A DNA stretch of 64,000 nt, taken from NCBI GenBank assembly GCA_018269075.1, contig JAFDVJ010000006.1, positions 155,424-219,423 of the forward strand, in the 5' to 3' direction. Origin of the DNA: Acidobacteriota bacterium (GTDB lineage Bacteria; Acidobacteriota; Blastocatellia; Pyrinomonadales; Pyrinomonadaceae). Each line of letters opens with the position of its first letter. Within the stretch, counting starts at the first letter, position 1. Under the pieces are notes generated by a model. It was not told the DNA's origin and searched no databases. It saw only the letters and a list, made by a program, of their open reading frames with translations. Below, in pieces: positions 1 through 8,120 of this stretch. The translations under genes and the position numbers were made by a program.

Positions 1-17
1 GAATGATTTCGCGTTCG

Positions 18-52
18 CGAAATCCGAAATCCGAAATCCGAAATCCGAAATC
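18..52. repeat. 7-bp tandem array, unit CCGAAAT
   Basis: Five tandem copies of CCGAAAT lie just beyond the stop codon of the aldo/keto reductase gene. It is the first of many such arrays in the window; an inverted partner, if present, would lie left of the window. Confidence 0.9.
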
Positions 53-53
53 C

Positions 54-953
54 CTATGTCATTTGCCCCCAGTCGTCGCCGGCGATTTCCTGCCAGCGGT
101 CGCGGACGGCGGCGAATTGTTCGGGCGCGAGTTTGCCTTCGGCGACGTATCCGGCGTTTTCCGGCCAGCGGCGCGGGCGCGTCGTGCCGACGATCAGCGT
201 GGCGATGCCGGGGATCGTCAGCGTGAAGCGGAGCGCCGTCGCGGTCGCTTCTTCGAGCGATTTTTTCAGAAAATCGAATTTAAGTTTTTGGATCCGGTCC
301 CAGTATTCGTGGTGATAGCTGTCGGCCGGTTTCGCGTCGTGCCGCCAGACGGCGTTGGCGATCGGCCGCTTGGCGATCACGCCGAGCCCTTTTTCGGCGG
401 CGAGCGGGATCAATTCGTCGATCGGCGACTGGTCGGCGATCGAGACCGAGGTCTGGAGCGAATCGAAAAAGTCCATCCCGACCGCGTACCGCGCGTCTTC
501 GTTGTCGCCCGAATAGCCGGCAAACCGCGTGTAGCCCTTTTCTTTGGCGCGGATCAGGCCCTCGATGCAGTCGCCCTGCCGGAGAATCTCGGCCGAACAG
601 CTGTGGAGCTGGGCGACGTCGAGATAGTCGGTTTTCAGATTTCTGAGGCTCTGCTCGATCGTTTCCAGAATGCCTTTTTTCGACCAGTCGAACCGCGTGA
701 ACGCGTCGAGCGCGCCGCATTTCGTCAGCAGGTAATAATCTTTGCGCCGCCGGCCGACGGCCTCGCCGATCAGTTTTTCCGACGTTTTGTAGGCGGCCGC
801 CGTGTCGATCACGTTGAGACCGGCATCGAGCGCGGTGTTGAGCAGCTCGTCGACCTCCTTCTGCGTCTGATCGGGGTTATAGCCGATCTCCGCGCCGCCG
901 AAGCCGAGCACCGAAAACTCCATCCCGGTGCGGCCGAATTTTCTTTTTTCCAT
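54..953 (-). CDS. Aldo/keto reductase family oxidoreductase
   Basis: A 299-residue cytoplasmic protein of the AKR family, which reduces aldehydes or ketones with NAD(P)H on a TIM barrel. The catalytic tetrad is visible: Asp50 and Tyr55 (VIDTAAAY), Lys78 (LLTK) and His117 (AQLH). The C-terminal VGTTRPRRW stretch sits where this family contacts the cofactor phosphate. The start is the ATG at 953, preceded by AAGGA at good spacing; a longer in-frame extension to 1061 runs through the neighbouring gene and is rejected. The substrate cannot be told from sequence. Confidence 0.9.
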   Translation of the reverse strand: MEKRKFGRTGMEFSVLGFGGAEIGYNPDQTQKEVDELLNTALDAGLNVIDTAAAYKTSEKLIGEAVGRRRKDYYLLTKCGALDAFTRFDWSKKGILETIEQSLRNLKTDYLDVAQLHSCSAEILRQGDCIEGLIRAKEKGYTRFAGYSGDNEDARYAVGMDFFDSLQTSVSIADQSPIDELIPLAAEKGLGVIAKRPIANAVWRHDAKPADSYHHEYWDRIQKLKFDFLKKSLEEATATALRFTLTIPGIATLIVGTTRPRRWPENAGYVAEGKLAPEQFAAVRDRWQEIAGDDWGQMT

Positions 954-964
954 AAAATTTTTCC

Positions 965-1513
965 TTAATCCGAAAGGCCCGTCGGCAGCCCGTCGATGCT
1001 CGTCCGGTTTTTCTCGCGGCGGTATTCTTCGATCCCGTCGGCGCCCTTTTTCGCGGCCCATTCAATCAATTGGTCGCGGTCTTCCTTAAACTCGTAAACC
1101 GGCACGGCGTAGCCGCACGAGGTCTGGAGCGATTCGACGTGGAGAACGATGATCTGTCGAATGCCCGGAAAATCGTCGAACAGCGCGGCCAGCTCCGGCC
1201 ATTTCGGCGAATTTCGATGGACGACCGCGCCGCGCCCGTAGAGCCGCAGGATCAGCGGCGCGCCCGCAAAGCTGCAGAACATCACGGTCAGCCGGCCGTT
1301 TTCGGCGAGATGCGCGGCCGTTTCGTTGCCGCTCCCGGTCAGGTCGAGATAACAGACCGTCCGGTCGTCGAGCACGCGAAACGTGTCGATGCCCTTCGGC
1401 GAGAGATTGACTCGACCGGCGGCCGCGAGCGGCGCGCTCGCCGTGAAAAACATCTTCTGCTCGCCGATGAAGCGGCGAATTTTGTCGTCGATCCTTTCAA
1501 GAAATTTGGCCAT
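965..1513 (-). CDS. Pyridoxamine 5'-phosphate oxidase-family flavoprotein
   Basis: A 182-residue protein of the PPOX/FMN-binding split-barrel class (VNLSPKGIDTFRVLDDRTVCYLD, split here as NLSPKG then the barrel strands, and NGRLTVMFC). Members bind FMN, F420 or haem and reduce small molecules. The spacing and sequence resemble the uncharacterised subgroup rather than true PdxH. It lies 11 bases upstream of the aldo/keto reductase on the same strand, so the two are probably co-transcribed. The start ATG at 1513 is the only one that keeps the N-terminal helix. Substrate unknown. Confidence 0.8.
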   Translation of the reverse strand: MAKFLERIDDKIRRFIGEQKMFFTASAPLAAAGRVNLSPKGIDTFRVLDDRTVCYLDLTGSGNETAAHLAENGRLTVMFCSFAGAPLILRLYGRGAVVHRNSPKWPELAALFDDFPGIRQIIVLHVESLQTSCGYAVPVYEFKEDRDQLIEWAAKKGADGIEEYRREKNRTSIDGLPTGLSD

Positions 1514-1603
1514 AACCTCGAAAAAAAATTGCAGATTACAGATTTCAAACCGATTACGGCGCGACTCCGATCTCCGCGGCCGCCGAATGTCCGCGGGCCG
1601 CCA

Positions 1604-2152
1604 TCATTTCGCCAGTTCTTCTTCGACCCGGCCGGTCAGCCGTTCGTCGGCCGGCGTCACGTCGGGCGCGAAACGGGCGGCGATCCGGCCGTCTTTGCCG
1701 ATCAGGAATTTCTCGAAGTTCCACAAGACGTCGGCCGGCCGCGAACGGACCGCGCCGTAGCCCTTGAGCCGTTCTTCGAGCCCGCCGTCGTTGACGTCCG
1801 TGTCGGGTTTGGCTTCCGTCAAATAATGATAGAGCGGATGCTGATCGTCGCCCTTCACCGAGATTTTACTGAACAGCGGGAATTCGACGTTGTAATTCGT
1901 CGAACAAAAGTCCTTGATTTCCTCCTCGGTGCCCGGTTCCTGCCCCATAAAATTGTTCGCCGGAAAGCCGAGGATCTCGAACCCGCGGCCGCGATATTCG
2001 CCGTACAGCTTTTGGAGCCCCTCGTACTGCGGCGTCAGCCCGCATTTCGAAGCGACATTGACGACGAGCAGCACTTTGCCCCGGTATTCGTCCAAATTCG
2101 TTTCCGTCCCGTCGATCGTTTTCACGGGAATCTCGTAAATTTCGTTGGCCAT
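1604..2152 (-). CDS. Glutathione peroxidase-family thiol peroxidase
   Basis: A 182-residue thioredoxin-fold peroxidase. The catalytic tetrad is present: Cys37 (ASKCGLT), Gln71 (MGQEPG), Trp144 and Asn145 (WNFEKF). It uses cysteine, not selenocysteine, so it most likely reduces hydroperoxides with thioredoxin as partner; that is an inference from the family. There is no signal peptide, so it is cytoplasmic. It stands alone on the minus strand among redox genes. Confidence 0.92.
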   Translation of the reverse strand: MANEIYEIPVKTIDGTETNLDEYRGKVLLVVNVASKCGLTPQYEGLQKLYGEYRGRGFEILGFPANNFMGQEPGTEEEIKDFCSTNYNVEFPLFSKISVKGDDQHPLYHYLTEAKPDTDVNDGGLEERLKGYGAVRSRPADVLWNFEKFLIGKDGRIAARFAPDVTPADERLTGRVEEELAK

Positions 2153-2174
2153 ATGTTTGAATTAGTTTGAATTT

Positions 2175-2223
2175 CGATCTTGGATCTTTGATCTTTGAAA
2201 TCTAAGGTCAAAGACTCAAGATC
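2175..2223. repeat. Short TTTGATC-type array with inverted half
   Basis: Copies of a GATCTTTG-like unit are followed by AAAGACTCAAGATC in the opposite sense, giving a hairpin between the peroxidase gene and the DUF1801 gene. Confidence 0.65.
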
Positions 2224-2234
2224 GCCTTTTGTCC

Positions 2235-2672
2235 TTATTCTTCCTTCGGTTCCTCGAATATTCTGTCCATATCCGCGATCGAGGCGGCGATCACCTGTTC
2301 GAGCACGGCTTCGTCGACGTCGCTCATTTTCTTGATGTACAGGCAGCCCTTGCCGGTCTTGTGTTTGCCGAGTTTTTGGAGCAGCTCGTCGCGCCAGCCC
2401 GTGCCGGTCGTCAGGTACAGCGTCAGGTTCGCCTTGCGCGGCGAAAAAGCGACCTTCATCCAGTCGAGCTCGCGGCCCGACGAGTATTTTAAAAGCCGGT
2501 GACCGAACCCGACGATGTTCGGGCCCCACATTCGCGGCGGCTCGCCGGTCATCCGCTGCATCAGCGCGACGAGCTTCCGGCAGTCGTCCCGCTGAGTTTC
2601 GTCGGCGACCGAATCGATAAAGTCGTCGACGCTCATTTCCGTTTTTTTCGTTTTCAATTCCGCTTTGGCCAT
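2235..2672 (-). CDS. DUF1801 domain-containing protein
   Basis: A 145-residue protein matching the DUF1801 (YdhG-like) pattern: an N-terminal helix with a DDFIDSVAD-type segment, PPRMWGPNIVGFG, the aromatic core DWMKVAFSPRK with LTLYL, and the late Lys-rich GKGCLYIKK. The fold is a small alpha/beta domain of unknown biochemical role. A purine-rich ribosome site (GGAGGAA) precedes the ATG at 2672. Nothing in the context points to a function. Confidence 0.85.
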   Translation of the reverse strand: MAKAELKTKKTEMSVDDFIDSVADETQRDDCRKLVALMQRMTGEPPRMWGPNIVGFGHRLLKYSSGRELDWMKVAFSPRKANLTLYLTTGTGWRDELLQKLGKHKTGKGCLYIKKMSDVDEAVLEQVIAASIADMDRIFEEPKEE

Positions 2673-2685
2673 TTCTTCCTCCTTT

Positions 2686-3495
2686 TTAACGCTGTTTGAT
2701 GATGCGGTTCAGCTCGCGCGCGAAAACGCTTGCCGGCGTGATCGACGTGACGATGTCGTCGGCTTTCACGAGCTGTCCCCGGTCGTCGTATTTTTCGTCC
2801 GTCATTCCCCAGACGACGCCGATAAAATCGACGCTTCCCTCATTCGCCGGATCGGCCGGCTCGCGGAAAAACAGCCCGCCGCTGCCGCCGTAGGTCGAAA
2901 AACAATCGGTGTCGATCCGTTCGGCCGAGCTCGTCTCGGGAATGATCCGGATTTTCCGGCAGATCGTCATCAGCAGCCCGCCGTTGCCGAGGCCCTCGTC
3001 GCCGTTAAAGCCCGCGCAGCCGAGCCTTGATTCGTCGGCGCGCAGCTGGTCGAAGGTCGGCGTCGCGATTGTCAACGGGCGGATCTCGCTCGCCGGGATC
3101 TTTTTGGTCAGCCGGACGATCGCGTAATCGGGATTCATCTTCGCCCGCAGGACGCGCTTGACGCTGACGCCTTCGATCCGCCTTTCGCCGTCGGGCCGGA
3201 AAATGACCGTCGTCAGATACGGATCGAGGTCTTTGGTCAGATCGAACTTGATCTTCGATTTCAAAAAACAATGGCCGGCCGTCACGCCGACGTCCTCCGC
3301 GACGAGCACCAGCGAGCACCAGCGCAGGCCGATCAGGTTCAGCTTTCCGACCGCCGTCAGCGCCGGATATTTTTTGACGTCGAACGTCTCGCGCACGATC
3401 TGCGGCCCGGCCGGAGCCGTTTCGGGCGGTTTCTGGCCGTGCCCGTAGATTACCGGGAAAAGCATCAAAACCGCGAGCCTGACGAACGATTTCAT
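2686..3495 (-). CDS. Secreted trypsin-like serine protease (S1 family)
   Basis: A 269-residue protein with an N-terminal signal peptide (hydrophobic residues 4-18) and an S1 chymotrypsin-like domain. The triad is in order: His75 in VTAGHC, Asp123 in NPDYAIVRL and Ser205 in YGGSGGLFF. The residue before the usual GDSGG serine motif is Gly, not Asp (GGSGG), so activation or specificity may differ from trypsin. The start at 3495 gives a proper signal peptide; an upstream in-frame ATG lies inside the methyltransferase gene. The protein is probably periplasmic or extracellular. Confidence 0.8.
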   Translation of the reverse strand: MKSFVRLAVLMLFPVIYGHGQKPPETAPAGPQIVRETFDVKKYPALTAVGKLNLIGLRWCSLVLVAEDVGVTAGHCFLKSKIKFDLTKDLDPYLTTVIFRPDGERRIEGVSVKRVLRAKMNPDYAIVRLTKKIPASEIRPLTIATPTFDQLRADESRLGCAGFNGDEGLGNGGLLMTICRKIRIIPETSSAERIDTDCFSTYGGSGGLFFREPADPANEGSVDFIGVVWGMTDEKYDDRGQLVKADDIVTSITPASVFARELNRIIKQR

Positions 3496-3503
3496 TCCTT
3501 CAC

Positions 3504-4145
3504 TCAATCCGTTTCCTTGCGGACGACCATCAGCCCGTCGCGGACCGCCAGCAGCAGGTTGACGACGCGCGGGTCGGCCTGCACTTTTTTGTTGAACGCG
3601 TCGAGCGCGCGCGTCTTCTCGTCGTCGTTCGCTTCCGGGTCGAGCACTTTTCCGCTCCACAGGACGTTATCGGCGAGAATCACGCCGCCCGTCCGCAATT
3701 TCGGGAAAACGAGGTCGAAATAATTCGCGTAATTGGGTTTGTCGGCGTCGATGAAGACGAGATCGAACGTCTCGTCGAGCGCCGGAATGATCTCGCGGGC
3801 GTCGCCGAGCCGGCTTTCGATCCGGCCGCCGAGCGGCGAGCGCGACCAGAATTCGCGGGCGAGCGCGTCGGTTTCGGGCTCGACGTCGAGCGTGATCAGC
3901 CGCCCGTCGGCGGTCAGGCCTTCGGCCAGACAGAGCGCCGAATAGCCCATATAAGTGCCGATCTCGAGAATCCGGCGCGGCGCGAGCATCTTGCTGATCA
4001 TCGCCAGCAGCCGGCCCTGATAAAACCCGGAGAGCATCGACTGGTCGTCGCGCTCGGCGTAGGTTTTCCGCAGAATCTCGGTCAGCAGACCGCTCTCGGC
4101 CGAGGTGTGCGCCTCAGCGTAATGCTGAATTTGTTCGTCGATCAT
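3504..4145 (-). CDS. Class I SAM-dependent O-methyltransferase
   Basis: A 213-residue catechol/caffeoyl-CoA O-methyltransferase-like enzyme. SAM-binding motif I is EIGTYMGYSA (residues 61-70). The metal and catalytic acidic site is FIDADK (131-136), followed by LADNVLW (158-163), all typical of the divalent-cation-dependent Methyltransf_3 family. The methyl acceptor is unknown; family members act on catechols. It ends 8 bases before the protease start, suggesting one transcript. ATG at 4145. Confidence 0.9.
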   Translation of the reverse strand: MIDEQIQHYAEAHTSAESGLLTEILRKTYAERDDQSMLSGFYQGRLLAMISKMLAPRRILEIGTYMGYSALCLAEGLTADGRLITLDVEPETDALAREFWSRSPLGGRIESRLGDAREIIPALDETFDLVFIDADKPNYANYFDLVFPKLRTGGVILADNVLWSGKVLDPEANDDEKTRALDAFNKKVQADPRVVNLLLAVRDGLMVVRKETD

Positions 4146-4149
4146 TTCT

Positions 4150-4190
4150 AAAATCGAAAAGCCGAAAAAGCCGAAAACCGAAAAGCCGGA
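4150..4190. repeat. 8-bp array, unit GCCGAAAA
   Basis: Imperfect tandem copies of GCCGAAAA lie just upstream of the methyltransferase gene. Confidence 0.6.
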
Positions 4191-4210
4191 CCGCCCGTCG
4201 CGTGGACCGC

Positions 4211-4293
4211 TTTTTCACTTTTTCACTTTTTCACCTTTTCACCTGCCCTCCTTTTCACTTTTTCACTTTTTCACTTTGTCACTTTGTCACTTT
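4211..4293. repeat. 8-bp direct array, unit TTTTTCAC / TTTGTCAC
   Basis: About ten tandem copies of an 8-bp unit, all in one orientation, end at the stop codon of the DUF5335-like gene. Period 8 differs from the common period 7 elsewhere. Confidence 0.85.
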
Positions 4294-4662
4294 TCAGGAC
4301 GCGCCGTCGACCTTCGATTCGAACCGGAGGTTGATCAGGCTGTTTTCGTTGTCGGTGAATTCGAGCACGACCTCGCTCCCGTCGGTGTCGTACTGGACGG
4401 CGATGCCGCGGACGTGCGTGATCACGTCGCGCCGTTTTTCGGCCTTGCCGCGGGCGCGGTCGATGCGGATCACCTCGACCGATTTGACGCCGCCGTCGGT
4501 CTTCAGAAAAATGTCTTCGAGATGCTCTTCGCGCGCTTCTTCCTCGATCGCGCCGCCGCGCCGGTAAACGTCGAAACGCGCCCGCCGGTTGTTGTTGCGG
4601 GCCGCGAACTCGCGCAGGAATTCCGCCCAGTTGATCGGTTCGATTTGTACGATTCCGCTCAT
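4294..4662 (-). CDS. Hypothetical protein, DUF5335-like
   Basis: A 122-residue soluble protein. The opening INWAEFLREFAARNNNRRARFDV and the final strand pair (SEVVLEFTDNENSLINLRFES region) resemble DUF5335, a small beta-rich domain found near stress and redox genes; the match is by eye and moderate. No signal peptide, membrane segment or metal motif. The 3' end is bordered by an 8-bp repeat array. ATG at 4662 is followed closely by the MDR oxidoreductase gene upstream (17 bases away), so co-transcription is likely. Confidence 0.6.
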   Translation of the reverse strand: MSGIVQIEPINWAEFLREFAARNNNRRARFDVYRRGGAIEEEAREEHLEDIFLKTDGGVKSVEVIRIDRARGKAEKRRDVITHVRGIAVQYDTDGSEVVLEFTDNENSLINLRFESKVDGAS

Positions 4663-4679
4663 TTCATTATCTCCGCTGC

Positions 4680-5687
4680 TTAAAATTTAACGACGATCTT
4701 GCCGAAATGTTTTCCGCTTTCCAGATACATCAAAGCGTCTCTGACTTCCCCGAACCCGAATGTTTTATCAATTATCGGCTTTAAATGAGAATGCTGGCAA
4801 AGCAGCAGATTCATTTGTTCGAACATCTGGCGCGAACCGACGAAAATTCCCTGCAGCCGGACCGATTTCATCAGGATCGCGGTCGGGTTGAACTCGCCCT
4901 TTCCCGAGAGGACGCCGATCACCGCGACGTGGCCGCCCATCCGGACGGCGTTGACCGATTTCTGCAAAGTGCCCGCGCCGCCGACCTCGACGACCGTGTC
5001 GACGCCGCGTTTGCCGGTCAGTTCGAGCACCGCGCGGTCCCAGTCCTCGCGCTCGCGGTAGTTGATCAGCTCGTCCGCACCGAGCTCCTTCGCGCGCCGC
5101 AGTTTCTCGTCGCTCGACGACGTGATGATCGTCCGCGCGCCGTAGACGCTCGCGAGCTGCAGGGCGAAGATCGAGACGCCGCCCGTGCCCTGCAGCAGGA
5201 TCGTGTCTTCGGGCCGGAGCCGGCCGGATTCGAACAATGCGTGATAGGCCGTCACCGCCGCGCACGGGAGCGTCGCCGCTTCTTCGTATGAAAAATGATC
5301 GGGAATCCGGACGAGCCCGTCCTCGTCGAACGCGCCGAATTCACGGAGCACGCCGTCGCGGTCGCCGCCGAGCGCGGTCCGCGCCTTTTCGGCCGCGATC
5401 CCGCCGTCGATCCAGCCCTGCATAAAGGCCGGCATCACGCGGTCGCCCGGCTTCCATTTCGTGACGCCCGCGCCGACCGCGACGACCTCGCCCGCGCCGT
5501 CCGAAAACGGCACGAGCGGCATTTTCAGACGCGGGTTGTACGAACCTTTGACCATCATCAAATCCCGGTAATTGAGCGACGCGGCGTGAAATTTGACCAG
5601 CGCTTCGCGGTCGCCGACCGCCGGTTCCGGCCGCTCGACGAGCGCCAGATTCTCGATCCCGAACGCTTGTATCTCGTATGTTTTCAT
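4680..5687 (-). CDS. Zinc-independent MDR-family NAD(P)-dependent oxidoreductase
   Basis: A 335-residue alcohol-dehydrogenase-like (MDR) protein. The GroES-like N-terminal domain contains NYRDLMM, and the Rossmann domain has QGTGGVS at about residues 166-172. The catalytic-zinc cysteine and histidine pattern of true alcohol dehydrogenases is not evident, so it is better called a quinone/enoyl-reductase-type MDR enzyme. The start at 5687 (MKTYEIQ) fits the family N-terminus; an extension to 5723 is not needed. Substrate unknown. Confidence 0.85.
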   Translation of the reverse strand: MKTYEIQAFGIENLALVERPEPAVGDREALVKFHAASLNYRDLMMVKGSYNPRLKMPLVPFSDGAGEVVAVGAGVTKWKPGDRVMPAFMQGWIDGGIAAEKARTALGGDRDGVLREFGAFDEDGLVRIPDHFSYEEAATLPCAAVTAYHALFESGRLRPEDTILLQGTGGVSIFALQLASVYGARTIITSSSDEKLRRAKELGADELINYREREDWDRAVLELTGKRGVDTVVEVGGAGTLQKSVNAVRMGGHVAVIGVLSGKGEFNPTAILMKSVRLQGIFVGSRQMFEQMNLLLCQHSHLKPIIDKTFGFGEVRDALMYLESGKHFGKIVVKF

Positions 5688-5826
5688 AAAACCATTATGC
5701 CCGCGAAAGAGCCGAAAAACCAAAAAGAAGACAGAAAAAAGATTTTGCGTTTTCCGCCGTCTCGTTGCGCGGGCAAAGACCGCTGCGAGGCCGCGTTTTC
5801 AAACCGGCAGCCGTCTTTTTTATAAA

Positions 5827-6034
5827 GGTAAATTCCAAACCACCGATCCGGCCTTCGGAACGGGCTATGGCGCGCCGATGACGGTCGCCCTCTACGACCG
5901 AACGATGGGAAGCTTTCCGCTGCCGTCGGACAGGCCATTACGAGGGCGACCCGAAAACGGATTACGCCGTCTTCCGCCCGTCGAAGCCCGCCGCCGATCG
6001 CCGCACCACCGAAAACAAAGGACGCGGAAGGTGA
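5827..6034 (+). pseudogene. Possible frameshifted gene remnant
   Basis: Two protein-like stretches lie in different frames: one beginning GKFQTTDPAFGTGYG and one beginning HYEGDPKTDYAVFRP that ends in GRGR and a TGA at 6032. That stop sits in the stem of a plus-strand terminator, as expected for the tail of a real gene. No start or upstream half is visible. I do not recognise the family, so this may be chance coding potential. Confidence 0.25.
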
Positions 6035-6059
6035 ATAAAACTTCCCGCGTCCTTTTTTA
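6020..6059. terminator. Bidirectional intrinsic terminator
   Basis: The stem GGACGCGGAAG pairs with CTTCCCGCGTCC (one bulged C) around a 10-base loop, followed by TTTTTT on the plus strand. On the minus strand a T-rich run (TTTGTTTTC) follows the stem, so it can end transcription of the thioredoxin-like gene at 6186. Confidence 0.75.
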
Positions 6060-6150
6060 TCAATCAACAATTGCGCCCGATGATCCCCCATCCGAACGCC
6101 CGTCGCACTTCATCAGATTCAAGAAAAGTCCGAGCGCCGCTCCTCGGGCC

Positions 6151-6183
6151 AATCCGAAGTCCGAAATCCGAAATCCGAAATCG
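6151..6183. repeat. 7-bp tandem array, unit CCGAAAT
   Basis: Four to five copies, the first slightly degenerate (CCGAAGT), end directly at the stop codon of the thioredoxin-like gene. Confidence 0.85.
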
Positions 6184-6185
6184 CC

Positions 6186-6803
6186 CTAGCTTGCCGATGC
6201 GTTCTGCCGCGGCGCTGTCCATTTATCCAACAGTTCTTCGAATTCCGTCTGGATCGACTGATTTTTGTCGGCGATGTACCAGCGCTGGATGTTTTCGAGG
6301 ATCAGCGGCTTTTCCATTCCCTGCGCCTTGAGTTCGGCGAACAGGTCGAGCGCCGCCCGCGGACGCGGGCCCCACGTGCCGAGCTCGGCGAGCGTTTCGG
6401 CGTCGAGCGCGATCAGCTTCGGGATCGAGCGCGCGCTGCCGGTCAGATAACGGTCCATCAATTCCGGGTTCTCGTCGCGCAGGACATAGCGCGTCTCGAT
6501 CCGGCCGGCGCTCTCGGCGGCGATCTTTTCGATGATCGGGATGTTCTGCGCGGCGTCGCCGCACCAGCCCTCGGTGATCACCAGCCAGAGCTGCCGGCGT
6601 TCGATCCGGCGCGTTTTTTCCTTCAGCGATTCGCTGACGACCGCCGTTTTTTCGAGACGGTGCATCCGCTGACGGTTCAGCTTTCCGTAGCCGAACATCT
6701 CTTCCGACTGGACCGGCCCGGTCGTTTTGCCGTCGAGCAGCAGGTCGTCGATCAGTTTGATATATTCCGCAAAAGTTAACGATTTTTCGATATATTCTTT
6801 CAT
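6186..6803 (-). CDS. Thioredoxin-family protein (single-cysteine type)
   Basis: A 205-residue protein of the thioredoxin-like superfamily. The N-terminal helices are followed by the thioredoxin strand and WCGDAAQ at residues 80-86. Cys81 stands where CxxC begins, but the second cysteine is missing. It is therefore unlikely to be a normal disulfide reductase; homologues are annotated simply as thioredoxin family proteins. The ATG at 6803 overlaps the stop of the upstream PPOX gene by four bases (ATGA), showing translational coupling. Confidence 0.75.
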   Translation of the reverse strand: MKEYIEKSLTFAEYIKLIDDLLLDGKTTGPVQSEEMFGYGKLNRQRMHRLEKTAVVSESLKEKTRRIERRQLWLVITEGWCGDAAQNIPIIEKIAAESAGRIETRYVLRDENPELMDRYLTGSARSIPKLIALDAETLAELGTWGPRPRAALDLFAELKAQGMEKPLILENIQRWYIADKNQSIQTEFEELLDKWTAPRQNASAS

Positions 6804-7417
6804 AATTTTCCCGCTTTCAGCTCGGCGATCTCTCGTTCGAGCTTTTCGATATATTCATTCATCGGCCGAACCATCGATTTTATTTCATCGATTGTGTAGC
6901 GCGGCGTGATGTGCTGCGGGCAGTTCCAGTCAAACGCCGCGACCCGAAAGATAAAAACGCGCTCGACCGTCGCTTCGTAATTTTCGTCGCGAAGCTTTTC
7001 AAACAGTTCCGGCGCGTCCGTCGCCGCCCGGACCTCGGTTTCCGCGAGGATCTTCAGACGCCGCCGGTTGGCGTAGTCCATCAAAAACAGCGCGGCCCGG
7101 TCGTTTCCGCGCAGATTGCCGGCGCTGATGTACTGCAGATTGCCGCGAAAATCGGCGAAGCCGAGCGTTTTCTCGTCGATGACCTTCAGAAAACCGCGCG
7201 GCCCGCCGCGATACTGGATGTACGGCCAGCCGGCTTCGCCGACCGTCGCCAGATAAAAGCCGTCGGCGTTTTCGATGAAATCGGTTTCGGCGTCGGTCAA
7301 AACCGAATTCCGCTCGCCGCGCGCCGCGATTTTTTCATACTGGCGGCGCGAGCCGTATTCTTCCTGCACGCGTTTGACCGCGTCGGAAAACAATAGTTCG
7401 TAAAATTTATGCGCCAT
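6800..7417 (-). CDS. Pyridoxamine 5'-phosphate oxidase-family protein
   Basis: A 205-residue flavin-binding split-barrel protein. Recognisable parts are DGFYLATVGEAGWPYIQYRGG (residues about 53-73), the substrate/flavin strand FADFRGNLQY with NDRAALFLMDY, and a C-terminal helical tail. The family typically binds FMN; its substrate here is unknown. It is coupled to the thioredoxin-like gene by a four-base overlap, and its ATG lies one base from the DoxX stop, so DoxX-PPOX-thioredoxin-like forms one tight operon. Confidence 0.8.
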   Translation of the reverse strand: MAHKFYELLFSDAVKRVQEEYGSRRQYEKIAARGERNSVLTDAETDFIENADGFYLATVGEAGWPYIQYRGGPRGFLKVIDEKTLGFADFRGNLQYISAGNLRGNDRAALFLMDYANRRRLKILAETEVRAATDAPELFEKLRDENYEATVERVFIFRVAAFDWNCPQHITPRYTIDEIKSMVRPMNEYIEKLEREIAELKAGKL

Positions 7418-7418
7418 C

Positions 7419-7817
7419 TCATTCGGATTTTTTCAGCAGGGCGTCGACGCTCCACGGGCCGCCGCCGGCAAAACAAAAATACAGAAAAACGAAACAGTAA
7501 ATGACGGCCAGCTCGCCGCCGTTCATCAGCGGGAGAAAGCCCTTGCCGTTCGAGCCGTGCGCCATCCAGTAGGCGACGGCCATCATCCCGCTCAAAATGA
7601 AAGCGACCGGCCGCGTCAGCAGTCCGATCAGGATCAGCAGCCCGCCGCCGAATTCCAGAACGCCCGCGAAGACCATAAATCCGCTGACCGGCCCCGCCAT
7701 CTGCGGCGGCGGAAACGCGAACAATTTCTGGCTCCCGTGCCAGAGAAACAAAAACCCCGTGATGATCCGCAAAACGCTCAAAATCCGCGGCGACCAGCCG
7801 TTTAAAAATTCACCCAT
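7419..7817 (-). CDS. DoxX-family membrane protein
   Basis: A 132-residue integral membrane protein with four hydrophobic helices. The first carries RIITGFLFLWHGSQKLF and the second FAGVLEFGGGLLILIG, matching DoxX/YphA (PF07681). Family members sit in the inner membrane, some linked to quinone or redox stress systems. The ATG at 7817 has GGGGAG eight bases upstream and is preferred over an ATG at 7832. First gene of a three-gene redox operon. Confidence 0.88.
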   Translation of the reverse strand: MGEFLNGWSPRILSVLRIITGFLFLWHGSQKLFAFPPPQMAGPVSGFMVFAGVLEFGGGLLILIGLLTRPVAFILSGMMAVAYWMAHGSNGKGFLPLMNGGELAVIYCFVFLYFCFAGGGPWSVDALLKKSE

Positions 7818-7855
7818 TTTCAATCTCCCCACAATTTAAGATAGTTTTAGTCTGA

Positions 7856-7968
7856 AGTCTTGAGTCTTGAGTCTTGAGTCCTTGTTTTGAACATCATCCT
7901 TAAACTTTAGTCTTTTAATCCCAAGACTTAAGACTCAAGACTCAAGACTCAAGACTCAAGACTCAACT
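7856..7968. repeat. Inverted pair of 7-bp arrays, unit CTTGAGT / ACTCAAG
   Basis: The left arm at 7856-7881 has about four copies of CTTGAGT; the right arm at 7925-7968 has about six copies of ACTCAAG. The arms are complementary and could fold into a hairpin of roughly 26 base pairs with a 43-base loop. Confidence 0.9.
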
Positions 7969-7970
7969 CC

Positions 7971-8120
7971 CTACTGCACCAGTTTCAGCAAAAAACCGCT
8001 GAACTGCAAAAACCAGATATAGACGCCGATCGCTTCCGACAGCAGCTTTCTCGAAACCGCCGAAACAGTTTTCGCCGCTCTCGCTTCCCCGCGCCCGTTT
8101 CCGAAACTTCGTAAATTCAT
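7971..8120 (-). CDS. Possible 49-residue small membrane-associated protein
   Basis: A small open frame starting MNLRSFGNGRG, with a basic middle (KTVSAVSRKLL) and a C-terminal hydrophobic stretch ending GFLLKLVQ. It reads as a single short membrane anchor. An in-frame ATG at 8135 with AGGA three bases upstream could add five residues. It sits in an otherwise empty 470-base gap. There is no family match I recognise; a chance frame is possible. Confidence 0.35.
   Translation of the reverse strand: MNLRSFGNGRGEARAAKTVSAVSRKLLSEAIGVYIWFLQFSGFLLKLVQ

Larger units (their letters stand above)
5688..6185. other. Gene-poor stretch of about 500 bases
   Basis: No intact gene. It holds a coding-like remnant (5827-6034, plus strand), an intrinsic terminator (6020-6059) and a CCGAAAT array (6151-6183). 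Confidence 0.7.
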
